Positions 9,822-18,916 of a stretch of DNA of 64,000 nt are shown here, piece by piece. Both the position numbers and the translations under genes were made by a program. A model generated the notes under the pieces. That model searched no databases and was not told the DNA's origin. It was given only the letters and a program-made list of their open reading frames with translations. Location of the stretch: assembly GCA_005503335.1 (NCBI GenBank), contig SCMQ01000004.1:131501-195500 (forward strand), written 5' to 3'. This DNA comes from Comamonadaceae bacterium 2FH. Its GTDB lineage: Bacteria > Pseudomonadota > Gammaproteobacteria > Burkholderiales > Burkholderiaceae_C. Each line of letters opens with the position of its first letter. The stretch's first letter is position 1.

Positions 9822-10735
9822 CAGCGTTCCCTCAGCTTGGGGTTGAGTGCGTCGTTCAGGCCGTCGCCGATCAGGCTGACGGCCAGCACGGTGAGGAAGA
9901 TGGCCGCGCCGGGGAAGGCCACGGCCCACCAGCTGGTCAGCACGTAGGGGCGGCTGGAGCCTATCATCAGGCCCCAGCTCATCTGGTTGGGGTCGCCCAG
10001 GCCGAGGAAGGACAGGCCGGCCTCGAACAGGATGGCCGAGCCGACCGCCAGCGTGGCCGAGACCACCAGGGGCGGGAAGGCATTGGGCAGGATGACTTTC
10101 CAGATGATGCGTGCGTCGCGCGCGCCTATGGCGCGCTCGGCGCGCACGAACTCCATGCCGCGCACCTTCATGAACTCGGCGCGCGCCAGCCGCGCCGTGC
10201 CGGTCCAGCTGACCACACCTATGGCCAGGGTCACGGTGAGCAGCGAGGGCGAGAACAGCGTCACCACCACCATGGCGAACAGCAGGGCCGGCAGCACCTG
10301 GAAGAACTCGGTCACGCGCATCAGCAGGGCGTCGACGCGGCCGCCGTAGTAGCCCGCCATGGCGCCCAGGGTCACGCCTATGCTGACCGAGAGCAGGGCC
10401 GCGACCACGCCGACCAGCAGGGTGGCGCGGCCGCCGTGGATCAGGGCCGCGAGCACGTCGCGGCCCAGGTAGTCGGTGCCCAGCCAGGCCTCGGCACTGA
10501 ACGGCGGCGTCAGCGGCGCCGCCACGATCTCGAAGGGGTCGGCCGGCCACAGCCAGGGCCCGAGCAGGGCCAGGGCCAGCACCATCGCCAGCAGCAGGCT
10601 GCCGGCGATGGCCGAGGGGTTGCGCGCGAACATGCGCAGCGCCTCGCGTGTGGGGCTGTAGCCGCGCGCGGGCGCTAGCCGCGGCGCCGGGCTGGGCTTG
10701 CCCTGTGCCTGCGGAAGGGTCAGGCTGGTCTTCAT
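9821..10735 (-). CDS. ABC transporter permease, DppC/OppC-like
   Basis: The product has 304 residues. A cytoplasmic N-terminus of about 40 residues precedes a first membrane segment ([17 protein letters not shown]), then the extracytoplasmic OppC_N-type region and a cluster of five further segments. The ATPase-coupling loop reads [20 protein letters not shown], the EAA motif of this family. The start overlaps the upstream permease stop (ATGA at 10732-10735). Together with the DppB-like subunit it makes the membrane channel for an unknown small peptide-like or heterocyclic substrate. Confidence 0.92.
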
Positions 10736-11709
10736 GATGTCTTGATCCTCGGGTCGATCAGGCGGTAGGCGTAGTCGGTCAGCAGGTTCATCACCACCAC
10801 CACGATGGCCGAGAAGAGCAGCACGCCCAGGATGGTCGGGTAGTCGCGCCGCAGCACGGACTCGAAGGCCAGGCGGCCCAGGCCGGGCCAGTTGAACACG
10901 GTCTCGACCAGGATGGCGCCGGCCATTACGTTGCCGAACTGCAGGCCCAGGATGGTGACCACGGGCAGCACGGCGTTGCGCAGCGCATGCTTGTAGAGCA
11001 CCACGCGCTGGGCCAGGCCCTTGGCGCGCGCGGTGCGGATGTAGTCCGAGCCCAGCACGTCCAGCATGGAAGCGCGCGACAGCCGGCTGTACTGCGCCAG
11101 GTAGACCAGGCCCAGGGTCAGGGCCGGCAGCACCAGGTGGTGCAGCACGTCCAGCGCATCGACCAGGCCGCTGGCGCCGGCCGAGTCGATGGCGCGCATG
11201 CCCGAGATCGGGAACAGCGGCAGGGCCGAGGCCAGCAGCAGCACCAGCATGATGCCGGTCCAGAACACCGGCGCCGCGAAGCCGACCAGCGACAGCGCGT
11301 TGATGCACTGCGACAGCAGGCCGTTGGGCTTGCGCGAGGACAGCACGCCCAGCGTGGTGCCGACCACGAAGGCGCCGAGCACCGCGCTGAGGACCAGCAG
11401 CAGCGTGGCCGGCACCCGCTCGGCGATCAGCTCGGCCACCGGCAGGTTGAAGAAGTAGGAATGGCCCAGGTCGCCGCTCGCCACCTTGCCGAGGTAGACG
11501 CCCAGCTGGGTGTGCAGCGGCTGGTCCAGCCCGTACTGCCTGCGCAGCTCGGCCTTGAGCTCCTCGCTCATGCCGCCGCTGGCGCCGGCGATGGTTTCCA
11601 CCGGGTCGCCGGGCGCGGCATGCACCAGCACGAAGTTGAGCACCACCACGGCCAGCACCAGGGCCAGGGCCTGGCTGAGGCGCGACAGCGCGAATTGAAG
11701 GGCACGCAT
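10732..11709 (-). CDS. ABC transporter permease, DppB/OppB-like
   Basis: The product has 325 residues. An N-terminal membrane segment is followed by the PGDPVE motif typical of DppB-type permeases, then five more membrane segments. The EAA loop reads [19 protein letters not shown] at 11709 was chosen over the TTG at 11712 because AGGAGA lies 6 bases upstream of it. It is the second gene of the operon after the binding protein (21 bases apart). Confidence 0.92.
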   Translation of the reverse strand: MRALQFALSRLSQALALVLAVVVLNFVLVHAAPGDPVETIAGASGGMSEELKAELRRQYGLDQPLHTQLGVYLGKVASGDLGHSYFFNLPVAELIAERVPATLLLVLSAVLGAFVVGTTLGVLSSRKPNGLLSQCINALSLVGFAAPVFWTGIMLVLLLASALPLFPISGMRAIDSAGASGLVDALDVLHHLVLPALTLGLVYLAQYSRLSRASMLDVLGSDYIRTARAKGLAQRVVLYKHALRNAVLPVVTILGLQFGNVMAGAILVETVFNWPGLGRLAFESVLRRDYPTILGVLLFSAIVVVVMNLLTDYAYRLIDPRIKTS

Positions 11710-11730
11710 CAAGCTCTCCTGAGTCGCCGC

Positions 11731-13332
11731 TTACTTGAGGTAGACCTCGTCGTAGGGCGCCAGCGGCCCCCAGATCGTGGTCGGCAGGTTGCCCAGCTTC
11801 TTGCTCGCGGCGGTGTGGAAGGGCACCTGGTTGATGAAGTGGATGGGCAGGTCGTCGGTGACGAGCTTCTGGAAGGTCGCGTAATAGGCCTTGCGCTGGG
11901 TCGCATCGAGCAGGCCGCCGGCGGCGTTGAGCAGTTCGTCGACCTTGGGGTTGTTGTAGGACTGGGTATTGGTCCAGACGATGGGCTTGATGTTGCTCGA
12001 CAGGTAGGTGCGGTGCACGCCGATGATGGGGTCGCCCCAGTTGAAGACCACGTCCATGGTGAGGTCGAAGTCCTGGCTCGCGATGCGCTTGGCCCAGGCC
12101 GGGAAGTCGGCCGAGGCGCGCGTCTCGGCGATGACGCCGATCTTCTTGAGCTGGGCGCGCACGTACTCGGCCACGGTCTTCTGCTGGTCGTCGCTGCCCG
12201 GCGCGTAGTCTATGGTCAGCTTGAAGCGCTCGCCGTTGGCGCCCGGCTTGTAGCCCGCCGCGTCGAGCATGGCGGCGGCATTCTTGAGGTCCACCGGGTA
12301 CTTGACGACATCCGCGGTCGCGAAAGGGCTGGCGGCGACGATGGGGCCGTCGGCCGGCTGGGCGAAGCCGCCCATCAAGGCCTTGGCGACGAAGTTCTTG
12401 TCGATGGCCGTGGCGATGGCCTTGCGCACCTGCGGGTCGGAGAAGGGCTTGCGCGCGGTGTTGAAGGCCAGCCAGTTGAGCGCGCCTATGCCTTCGTAGC
12501 CCTTGGGCGTGAGCGTGACCTGCGGGTTGTCCTTCAGGCGCCGCAGGTCGGTAGGCACGCTGACCATGGGCAGCATCTGTATGCTGCCGCGCTCGAAGCC
12601 CAGCATCAGGCTGGAGGCGTCGGGCGTGTAGTCGATCACCAGCTTGTCCAGGTAGGGCTTGCCGGCCAGGAAGAACTTGTCGAAGCGCTCCAGCGTGACG
12701 CGCTGGCCGGGCTTGAAGTCGACGAACTTGAACGGGCCCGAGCCCACGATGTCGGTGCTGTTGCGCGGATGGCTCTTGAGGTCCTGGCCGTCGCCGTAGA
12801 CATGCTTGGGCAGGATGGGGCACAGGGCCGGCGACATGGCCAGCACGATGGCCGGGTGCGGCGTGCTCATGCGCACGATGGCTGTCTGCGGGTCGGGCGT
12901 GTCGACCTTCTCGACCGGGCCCAGCATGGTGGTGAACGGATGGTTGGCCTTGATGGCCATGATGGAGAAGGCCACGTCGGCCGAGGTGATGGGCTTGCCG
13001 TCATGGAACAGCGCGCCCTTGCGCAGGTTCAGCGTCAGCGACTTGCCGTCCTTGGACAGGGCCCAGCTCTCGGCCAGGTAGGGCTGGGCGTTCCACTTGT
13101 CGTCGAAGCGCAGCGGGCTCGCGAACAGCTGGGTCGAGGGCAGGGCCGTGGCCACGCCCGACTGCACGGCGCCGTTGAGATGGCGCGGCGTCTGCGTGTA
13201 GCCGACCACCAGGGTGCCGCCGCGCTTGGGCGCCTCCTGTGCCTGGGCGGCGGACCAGGGAGCGGCGAGCGCGGCGCTCAGCCAGAGCAGCGCGGCGAGG
13301 CTGCGGCGCCGGGGGGCTTGGGGGGTTGGCAT
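11731..13332 (-). CDS. ABC transporter substrate-binding protein, family 5 (oligopeptide type)
   Basis: The product has 533 residues. A signal peptide covers about residues 1-31 (RRR then a hydrophobic core, cleavage near AQAQ). The mature protein starts with KRGGTLVVGYTQTP and contains QPYLAESW, KGALFHDGKPITSADV, GSGPFKFVDFKPG and RKAIATAIDKN, the usual landmarks of SBP_bac_5 proteins. It starts the operon that continues with two permeases, two ATPases, two amidohydrolases and a CobW protein. AGGAGA lies upstream of the ATG. Binding proteins of this family take peptides, nickel, opines or other compounds; with deaminase-type enzymes downstream, a nitrogenous small molecule is likelier than a peptide (inference). 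Confidence 0.92.
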   Translation of the reverse strand: MPTPQAPRRRSLAALLWLSAALAAPWSAAQAQEAPKRGGTLVVGYTQTPRHLNGAVQSGVATALPSTQLFASPLRFDDKWNAQPYLAESWALSKDGKSLTLNLRKGALFHDGKPITSADVAFSIMAIKANHPFTTMLGPVEKVDTPDPQTAIVRMSTPHPAIVLAMSPALCPILPKHVYGDGQDLKSHPRNSTDIVGSGPFKFVDFKPGQRVTLERFDKFFLAGKPYLDKLVIDYTPDASSLMLGFERGSIQMLPMVSVPTDLRRLKDNPQVTLTPKGYEGIGALNWLAFNTARKPFSDPQVRKAIATAIDKNFVAKALMGGFAQPADGPIVAASPFATADVVKYPVDLKNAAAMLDAAGYKPGANGERFKLTIDYAPGSDDQQKTVAEYVRAQLKKIGVIAETRASADFPAWAKRIASQDFDLTMDVVFNWGDPIIGVHRTYLSSNIKPIVWTNTQSYNNPKVDELLNAAGGLLDATQRKAYYATFQKLVTDDLPIHFINQVPFHTAASKKLGNLPTTIWGPLAPYDEVYLK

Positions 13333-13380
13333 GGTTTGTCTCCTGGAGTATTCGTGCAGCGCGGAACGGCTTGGCATGCA

Positions 13381-13456
13381 ACGAAGTCTCGTCAAGGCCA
13401 CCGGTGCGGCGTAGAGCCAAACGCCCGCATTCGATGGGGCCAGAGGCCTGGGGTTT
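13381..13456. repeat. Degenerate intergenic repeat, copy A
   Basis: This stretch upstream of the family-5 binding-protein gene resembles the interval at 17082-17160. The best 30 bases (13414-13443) match 17114-17143 at about 23 of 30 positions and end in the shared run TTCG-N-TGGGGCCAG. A short GGGGCC/GGCC hairpin followed by TTTT comes right after the core. It probably represents a dispersed intergenic element, or a family of imperfect terminators, rather than coding DNA. Confidence 0.5.
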
Positions 13457-13576
13457 TCACGGGTGCGTGCCCCCCTGGGGTGCAGGCGCGCACGGACCCG
13501 GTGCGGCGGGGCCGTGCGCAGAAGCTTTTGGGGACCCGCCGCCGGAGCTGGCGGCGCGAGAAAGGGACGGCGAGGC

Positions 13577-13924
13577 CTAGCGCGCCGCGCCGCTGGCGCG
13601 CGACACGTAGAGCGCCAGCGCCTGGATCTGGGCTTCGGACAGGCTGTCCTTGTAGGCCGGCATGCTGCCCAGGCCGTTGCGCAGCGCGCTGGCCACGCGC
13701 GCGGCGTCGGGCCTGAGCTCGTCGAGCACCGGGCCCACGGCGCCCTGACTGCCCGCGTCCTTGAGCGTGTGGCACAGGGCGCAGGCGGGCTGGGCCGCCT
13801 GGGTGAAGAGCTTCCTGCCCAGCGCCATCTGCTCGGCCTCGCCGGCGCCCAGGGCCGGCAGCGCCGCAGCGGCCAGGCCCAGGGCCGCGGCCAGGCGCCG
13901 CAGTGCGCAAGCGCGCGGCCTCAT
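13577..13924 (-). CDS. sorB: Monoheme cytochrome c, sulfite dehydrogenase small subunit
   Basis: The product has 115 residues. A signal peptide of about 27 residues is followed by one heme site CALCH (C48, C51, H52), with the distal methionine likely in LGSMPAYKD. The start overlaps the stop of the molybdoenzyme gene (ATGA at 13921-13924), so the two are made together. In the SorAB type of sulfite dehydrogenase the cytochrome takes electrons from the molybdenum subunit in the periplasm and passes them to the respiratory chain. The pairing makes SorB the best name. A generic c-type cytochrome acting with SoxC-like proteins is the alternative. Confidence 0.8.
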   Translation of the reverse strand: MRPRACALRRLAAALGLAAAALPALGAGEAEQMALGRKLFTQAAQPACALCHTLKDAGSQGAVGPVLDELRPDAARVASALRNGLGSMPAYKDSLSEAQIQALALYVSRASGAAR

Positions 13925-15138
13925 GCGACCGTGAGCTGGACCGCGTGGTCGGCCCAGCTGGTGTTGTTGTAGCCGCCGGCGTTCTCGAGCCGGGCCTCGG
14001 GCTGCACATGGCCCGCCATGTCGGTGGCGCGGCTGGCCAGCTGGTAGCGGCCCGGCGCGAGCCGCGCCTCGAGCACGAACTGGCGCCAGGCGAAGCGGCC
14101 CAGGTCCGGGCCGACGAAGCGCGCCTCCTGCCAGCGCCGCCCGCCGTCCAGCGAGACCTCGACGCGCCGCACCGCGTGCAGGCCGCCGAAGGCCACGCCG
14201 TGGATCTGCACCAGGCCGGCCCGCAGCTCGCCCTCGGGCGCGTTGATCCAGGACTTGACGCCCATCTCGAGCACCGAGGGCTGGCTGGGGTCGGCCTTGG
14301 CGCCCGGCGGCGAGATCCGGTAACCGTGCGACATGATGCGCGCGTCGGTCTCGGCCGCGGTGAAGGCCAGGCGGCGGATGTACTTGATGTTGTTGACCCC
14401 GGTGTAGCCGGGCACGATGAGGCGCAGCGGCCCGCCGTGCGCGAGCGAGAGCGGCGCGCCGTTCATCTCCCAGGCCAGCAGCGCGTCCTCGAGCGCGCGT
14501 ATCGGCAGCGAGCGCTCGACCACGATGCTCTTGGGGTCTATGCCCTCGGGCAACTTCTCGCCGCCGGTGCCGGTGAGGTAGCGCATGCCCTGGTCCACGC
14601 CGCCCAGGGCCTGGGCCACGGCCTTGAGCGGCACGCCGCTCCACAGCACGCAGCCGGCCGCACCCACGGTCCAGGGCGTGCCGCTGGGCTTGTTGGGGAA
14701 GAAGCCGCGGCCGTTGCCCGAGCATTGCAGCACCGTGGCCACGGTCTCCACGCCCAGGGTCCGCAGCTCGCGCAGCGTGAGGCTGCGCGGCTGCTTCACG
14801 CCCTCGATCGCGATCTGCCAGCCCTCGCGGTCGTCGAGGATGGAGGCGTCGGGCGCCGGCAGGTTGTTGCGCACGTAGAGCCGCTCGGCCGGCGTGACGA
14901 CGCTGGTGCCGAAGGCACTGCGCTTGGTTTCGAGGGTGCCGGCGCTGTGCACGATCAGGCTGGCGGGGTCCTTCCAGGCCGCGTAGGCGGGCAACGGCTT
15001 GGCCGCCACGGGCGCCGCGGCCGCCTGCGCCGCGGACTTGCCGCTGAAGCCGGCCAGGCCGGCGGCGGCCAGGGCGCCGGCGCTGCCGGCCAGCCACTGG
15101 CGGCGCCCGAGGGCGGAGGTCTTGAGGGTGTCGCTCAT
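13921..15138 (-). CDS. sorA: Sulfite dehydrogenase molybdenum subunit (SorA/SoxC family)
   Basis: The product has 405 residues. A twin-arginine signal (GRRQWLAGSAG, about residues 11-21) indicates export of the folded, cofactor-loaded protein. YVRNNLPAP and VLQCSGNGR, with the molybdenum-coordinating cysteine C139, define the sulfite oxidase fold. GVPL, YTGVNNIKY and the C-terminal dimerisation domain (VRRVEVSLDGGRRW) follow. It oxidises sulfite to sulfate with SorB as electron acceptor. It lies 35 bases after the taurine dehydrogenase gene, so it probably removes sulfite released from taurine sulfonate (inference supported by context). Confidence 0.85.
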   Translation of the reverse strand: MSDTLKTSALGRRQWLAGSAGALAAAGLAGFSGKSAAQAAAAPVAAKPLPAYAAWKDPASLIVHSAGTLETKRSAFGTSVVTPAERLYVRNNLPAPDASILDDREGWQIAIEGVKQPRSLTLRELRTLGVETVATVLQCSGNGRGFFPNKPSGTPWTVGAAGCVLWSGVPLKAVAQALGGVDQGMRYLTGTGGEKLPEGIDPKSIVVERSLPIRALEDALLAWEMNGAPLSLAHGGPLRLIVPGYTGVNNIKYIRRLAFTAAETDARIMSHGYRISPPGAKADPSQPSVLEMGVKSWINAPEGELRAGLVQIHGVAFGGLHAVRRVEVSLDGGRRWQEARFVGPDLGRFAWRQFVLEARLAPGRYQLASRATDMAGHVQPEARLENAGGYNNTSWADHAVQLTVA

Positions 15139-15173
15139 GGCTGTCTCCCGGAGTTTGGTTTTGTCGTTATGGC

Positions 15174-16643
15174 TCACAGGTGCTCGTCGCGCAAGTGGTA
15201 CCAGTGGTAGAGGAAGCGCTGGCCCAGCCGCCGGAAGGGCGCGAAGGCGCGCGACTCGACCAGGTTGAACACGTTGGGATAGGGCAGCGGCGAGTTGTAG
15301 ATCGGCAGCTCGAAGGCCGGGTTCGGCTTGCCGGCGATGCGCTCGGCCATGCGCCGTCCGGCATGCGCCGAGAAGCTGACGCCGTTGCCGCCATAGCCCA
15401 GGGCGTAGAACACGCTCTGCTTGGCGTCGGGCTGCCAGACGCGCGGCATCATGTCGTGGCTCACGTCCACCCAGCCCCACCAGGAATGGTCTATGTCTAT
15501 GCCGCGCAGCGCCGGGAACTTGCGGTGCAGGCCTTCGACCAGCACCTGCATGTGACGCGGGTGGGGCGCATCGGCGCCGGTGATGGCGCTGCGGCTGCCG
15601 ATCTGCACGCGGTTGTCGGGCAGCTTGCGGTAGTAGTAGCGCAGCGTGCGCGTGTCGGTGATGAAGATGTTGGTCTTGAAGCCGGTGGCTTCGAGCTCGG
15701 CCGGCGTGAGCGGGCGCGTGACCAGCGAGTTCGACAGCACCGGCATGATCTTGGAGTCCAGGCTCTTGTGCAGACCGTTGCTGGTGTAGCCGCCGGTGGC
15801 GAAGCCCACGGCGCGCGCGCGCACCGTGCCGCCCGGCGTGCGCAGGTGGTGCACGCCGTTGCGCGTCTCGCAGGACAGCACCGGGCTGGCCGGGTGCAGC
15901 TTGACGCCCAGGGCGCGCGCCGCGCGCAGGTAGCCGAAGGCCAGCTTCAGCGGGTGCACGCCCACGCCGTCGGGCTCGAGCATGGCGCCGCGCGCCTCGG
16001 CCTCGTCGACATACTGCTCGCGCAGCTCGGCGGGGCTGAGCATGCGGGTGTCGTAGCCGAACACCTCGCGCATCACGCGGGCCTCGTTGCGCAGGAAGTC
16101 CATCTTCTTGTCGCGGTGCGCCAGGTAGAGGTGGCCGCCGGGCTGGGCGTCGCAGGGGAACTCGGAGACCAGGCTCTTGAAGGTCTCGAAGCCGGCGCGG
16201 ATCTCGGCGTCGAGCTTGAGCGCCGTGGCCTTGCCCCAGCGCTCTATCCACTGCGAGCGGTAGAGCCGGCCACTGGCGTTCTGCCCCTGGCCGCCGTTGC
16301 GGCTGGTGCAGCCCCAGACGCTCTGGTTGGCCTCGAGCACGGTGGCCTTGATGCCATGCTCGCGCGCCAGGAACAGCGCCGTGGCCAGGCCGGTGAAGCC
16401 GGAGCCGACGATGACCACGTCGGCGTCGGTGTCTTGCGTGATGGGACCGTCGTCCGCGGGCGGCTGGCCGGCGCTGGCCACCCAGTAGGTGGGCGCATAG
16501 TCGCGACCGTGGCCGGGGTGCGGCGCGACCAGGGGGTCGTACTGCGGGTCGAAGGCCGACAGCGGCTTGGACGGCCGCAGGTGGTCTGATTCGGCGTGGC
16601 GGCCCTGGGGGCCGGCGGGATTGCGCAACAGCCAGGTATCCAT
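15174..16643 (-). CDS. tauY: FAD-dependent oxidoreductase, probable taurine dehydrogenase large subunit
   Basis: The product has 489 residues. The FAD dinucleotide fold begins at VVIVGSGFTGLATALFLA (GxGxxG at about 80-85), followed by WGCTSRNGGQ, GFATGGYTSN and ALGYGGNGVSFS, the pattern of the DAO family close to gamma-glutamylputrescine oxidases. No signal peptide is visible. The gene follows a small SnoaL-like protein by 3 bases and lies between a MocR/TauR regulator and sorAB, opposite tauABC. In the described TauXY enzymes the flavoprotein deaminates taurine to sulfoacetaldehyde with a cytochrome as acceptor. Name assigned mainly by context; an amine oxidase for another amine remains possible. 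Confidence 0.72.
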   Translation of the reverse strand: MDTWLLRNPAGPQGRHAESDHLRPSKPLSAFDPQYDPLVAPHPGHGRDYAPTYWVASAGQPPADDGPITQDTDADVVIVGSGFTGLATALFLAREHGIKATVLEANQSVWGCTSRNGGQGQNASGRLYRSQWIERWGKATALKLDAEIRAGFETFKSLVSEFPCDAQPGGHLYLAHRDKKMDFLRNEARVMREVFGYDTRMLSPAELREQYVDEAEARGAMLEPDGVGVHPLKLAFGYLRAARALGVKLHPASPVLSCETRNGVHHLRTPGGTVRARAVGFATGGYTSNGLHKSLDSKIMPVLSNSLVTRPLTPAELEATGFKTNIFITDTRTLRYYYRKLPDNRVQIGSRSAITGADAPHPRHMQVLVEGLHRKFPALRGIDIDHSWWGWVDVSHDMMPRVWQPDAKQSVFYALGYGGNGVSFSAHAGRRMAERIAGKPNPAFELPIYNSPLPYPNVFNLVESRAFAPFRRLGQRFLYHWYHLRDEHL

Positions 16644-16646
16644 GGC

Positions 16647-17051
16647 TCAGGCTCCTTGCAGTGGCGGACGGTCCTTGCGGAAGGCGTTCTTGACGGCGAT
16701 CAGGCCGTCGCGGAACTGGAACAGGTCGCAGCCGTCGGCCTCGATGCGCGTGCCGTCGGCACGGGTGCCGGTGAAGGTCCACTCGGAGACACCGCGCTCG
16801 CCCGCGACGAAGTGGCGGCCGTTGCGCCATTGCGCGTCGGGGAAGTTGACCCAGGCCTGTGCGAAGGCCGCGCGCACGGCCTCGCGGCCCTCGTGGCGCG
16901 CGCCGCAGGCGCTGGGGCCGGCCGCGGCCTGGAACACGCAGTCGTCGGTCATGAACGACATCAGGGCGTCGATGTCGTGGCGGTTCCAGGCATCGGCAAA
17001 GGATTGCAGGGTGGCGGCGTCGACTTGCTCGCCCGGCGAAGGTTGGCTCAT
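16647..17051 (-). CDS. tauX: SnoaL/NTF2-like small protein, probable taurine dehydrogenase small subunit
   Basis: The product has 134 residues with the alpha+beta cone fold pattern: FADAWNRHDIDALMSFM near the start, then DDCVFQAA, GREAVRAAFAQA, SEWTFTGTRADGTRIE and DLFQFRDGLI. The fold is used by small enzymes and by accessory subunits. It sits immediately before the flavoprotein gene (3-base gap), the arrangement of tauX and tauY. I recall the described TauX as a small protein of this type, but I cannot confirm homology without a search. GGAG lies before the ATG. Confidence 0.65.
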   Translation of the reverse strand: MSQPSPGEQVDAATLQSFADAWNRHDIDALMSFMTDDCVFQAAAGPSACGARHEGREAVRAAFAQAWVNFPDAQWRNGRHFVAGERGVSEWTFTGTRADGTRIEADGCDLFQFRDGLIAVKNAFRKDRPPLQGA

Positions 17052-17081
17052 TGCAGCTCCGGTCTACTGAGGTGTGTGACT

Positions 17082-17160
17082 CGAAGCGTAGGCGCAGGCC
17101 TGGCGCGGCCATAGCGCCAGATGCGCGGATTCGCTGGGGCCAGCCGCGGCCCCAGCCCCG
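17082..17160. repeat. Degenerate intergenic repeat, copy B, with 8-bp hairpin
   Basis: This is the counterpart of 13381-13456; the conserved core is 17114-17143. It contains a perfect 8-bp stem CTGGGGCC/GGCCCCAG (17134-17141 and 17148-17155) with a six-base loop, just downstream of tauR and upstream of tauX on the minus strand. There is no U tract, so it is not a classical terminator, but it may lower read-through or set mRNA stability between the two genes. Confidence 0.5.
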
Positions 17161-17161
17161 G

Positions 17162-18685
17162 TCAGCGCCGGCGCTCGCGTTCGCGCTCGAGATCGCGCAC
17201 CAGACCGCCCAGCACCTCGATGCCGGGCTCTATGGCCTGGGGCGCGATCGAGGCATAGCCGAGGCGGAAGAACGCGGCCGGCGGCGGCTCGGCCATGAAG
17301 AAGACCGCGCCGGGCTCGATCACCACGCCCAGCGCCAGGGCCCGCGTCGCCAGCTCGGTGGCGCTCAGGCCCTCGGGTAGCCGCACCCAGCAGGAGCCGC
17401 CGCCCGAGGCCGGAACGACCTCGCATTGCGGCAGGTGGCGGGCCAGGGCGGCGCGCAGCAGGCCCGCGCGCTCGCGCTGGGCGGCGGCGAGCCGGCGCAG
17501 CAGCGCGTCGTGGTGGCCCAGCGAGAGGAACAGCGCGAAGGCGCGCTGGATGTAGGCCGGCGGATGGCGCAGCATGAGCCGGCGCAGCGCGCGCAGCTCG
17601 GCGATCAGCTCGACCGGCCCCACCACGTAGCCTATGCGCAGGCCCGGCGCCAGGGTCTTGGACAGGCTGCCGACGTAGATCACGCGGTTGCTGCGGTCCA
17701 GGCTCTTGAGCGCGGGCGTGGGCTCGCCGTCGAAGCGGTTCTCGCTCTCGTAGTCGTCCTCGATCAGGATCAGGTCGGACTCGTCGGCCAGCTTGAGCAG
17801 GGCCTCGCGCCGCTCCAGCGGCATGGTCACCGTGGTGGGGCACTGGTGGCTGGGCGTGGTGTAGACGTAGTCGAGGCCGCGCAGCACCTGGTCGACCACC
17901 AGGCCTTCGCGATCCACGCGCAGCGGCACGAGCTGCGAGCTGCGGCTGGCGAAGATGTTGCGCGCGTCCGGGTAGCCCGGGTCCTCCATGCCCACGCGCG
18001 TGCCCTCGCGCACCAGCAGGTCGGCCACCGAGTACAACGCGTGCTGGGCCCCCACCGTGATCACGATCTCGTCGGCCTGCGCCCAGACGCCGCGGCGCGG
18101 CAGCACGCGGGTGCGGATCTGCTGCACCAGGGCCTCGTCGTCGCGCGCGATCTGGTCGGGCGCCCACTCGCGGATGTCCAGCACGCTCAGCGCCTTGATG
18201 CAGCACTCGCGCCAGTCGGCCGTCGGGAACAGCATGGGGTCGAACTGGCCGTAGAGAAACGGATAGGGGTACTGCTGCCAGTTGGCCGGCTTGACGATGC
18301 TGCGCTGCAGCGAAGGGCGCTGCTTGAAGCGGCGCGACCAGTCGGGCTCGCGGTTCGGGCTGGACGCGGGCGGCGCCGGCCGGGCGCGCTCGGCCGGCAT
18401 GTGGCCGGTCAGCATTTCCGGGTTGACGAAATGGCCGCTGCGCTGGCGCGAGATCAGGTAGCCCTCGTCGGCCAGCTGCTGGTAGGCCAGCACCACGGTG
18501 TTGCGCGCCACGCCGAGCTGCTCGGCCATCTCGCGGCTGGAGGGGATGGGCACGCCGGCGGGCAATTGGCCGTCCAGGATGGCGCTGGCCAGCATTTCGC
18601 GGATCTGAGCCTGCAGGCTCAGGTTCTGGCGCGCCGAACGCTGCAGCAACTGCTTCCACAAGGCATCGTTCAGGTGTTGGGCCAT
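17162..18685 (-). CDS. tauR: MocR-type (GntR/aminotransferase) regulator, probable TauR
   Basis: The product has 507 residues. A GntR winged helix occupies about residues 22-90 (IPSSREMAEQLGVARNTVV, YQQLADEGYL). A linker of roughly 60 residues precedes a fold-type I aminotransferase-like domain. EDPGYPD, IEDDYESENR and VGSLSKTLAPGLRIGY (PLP lysine K343) show the cofactor site is intact. TauR is the known MocR-type activator of taurine genes and responds to taurine through PLP. Its place between tauXY and divergent tauABC supports the name. It probably binds in 18686-18916, where repeated GACCAA sites are seen. Confidence 0.8.
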   Translation of the reverse strand: MAQHLNDALWKQLLQRSARQNLSLQAQIREMLASAILDGQLPAGVPIPSSREMAEQLGVARNTVVLAYQQLADEGYLISRQRSGHFVNPEMLTGHMPAERARPAPPASSPNREPDWSRRFKQRPSLQRSIVKPANWQQYPYPFLYGQFDPMLFPTADWRECCIKALSVLDIREWAPDQIARDDEALVQQIRTRVLPRRGVWAQADEIVITVGAQHALYSVADLLVREGTRVGMEDPGYPDARNIFASRSSQLVPLRVDREGLVVDQVLRGLDYVYTTPSHQCPTTVTMPLERREALLKLADESDLILIEDDYESENRFDGEPTPALKSLDRSNRVIYVGSLSKTLAPGLRIGYVVGPVELIAELRALRRLMLRHPPAYIQRAFALFLSLGHHDALLRRLAAAQRERAGLLRAALARHLPQCEVVPASGGGSCWVRLPEGLSATELATRALALGVVIEPGAVFFMAEPPPAAFFRLGYASIAPQAIEPGIEVLGGLVRDLERERERRR

Positions 18686-18780
18686 CGTGTCAAACTGCGG
18701 TGATGAAGTGGCGCGATTGCACCGGAACGGGAACTTGCCGACCCTGGGACTTTCCCTGAGGCACGGCGATGGTGCCAAGG

Positions 18781-18858
18781 TGGTCTCATCGATTGGTCGC
18801 ATCTGGCGCTATCGACGCGCCGGCATGCCGACCAAACTTCAAGCGCTTGCAGACCAAG
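18781..18858. promoter_or_regulatory. Candidate TauR operator: GACCAA direct repeats plus inverted copies
   Basis: The tauR-tauA divergent interval has GACCAA at 18830-18835 and 18852-18857, direct repeats 22 bases apart (about two helical turns). The inverted form TTGGTC lies at 18793-18798 and TGGTCT at 18781-18786. MocR regulators typically use two direct repeats with or without a third inverted copy. This is a sequence pattern only; no binding data are available here. Confidence 0.4.
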
Positions 18859-18916
18859 CTGTCAATTCAGTTTAGCAATTTTGCACGCCAATCAACATCC
18901 ACTTCGGAGACGAGAC

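Noticed and set aside
13381-13576. Possible small RNA or gene between the binding-protein gene and sorB
   Set aside because: Only a degenerate repeat and short hairpins are visible; there is no promoter or coding pattern strong enough to call.
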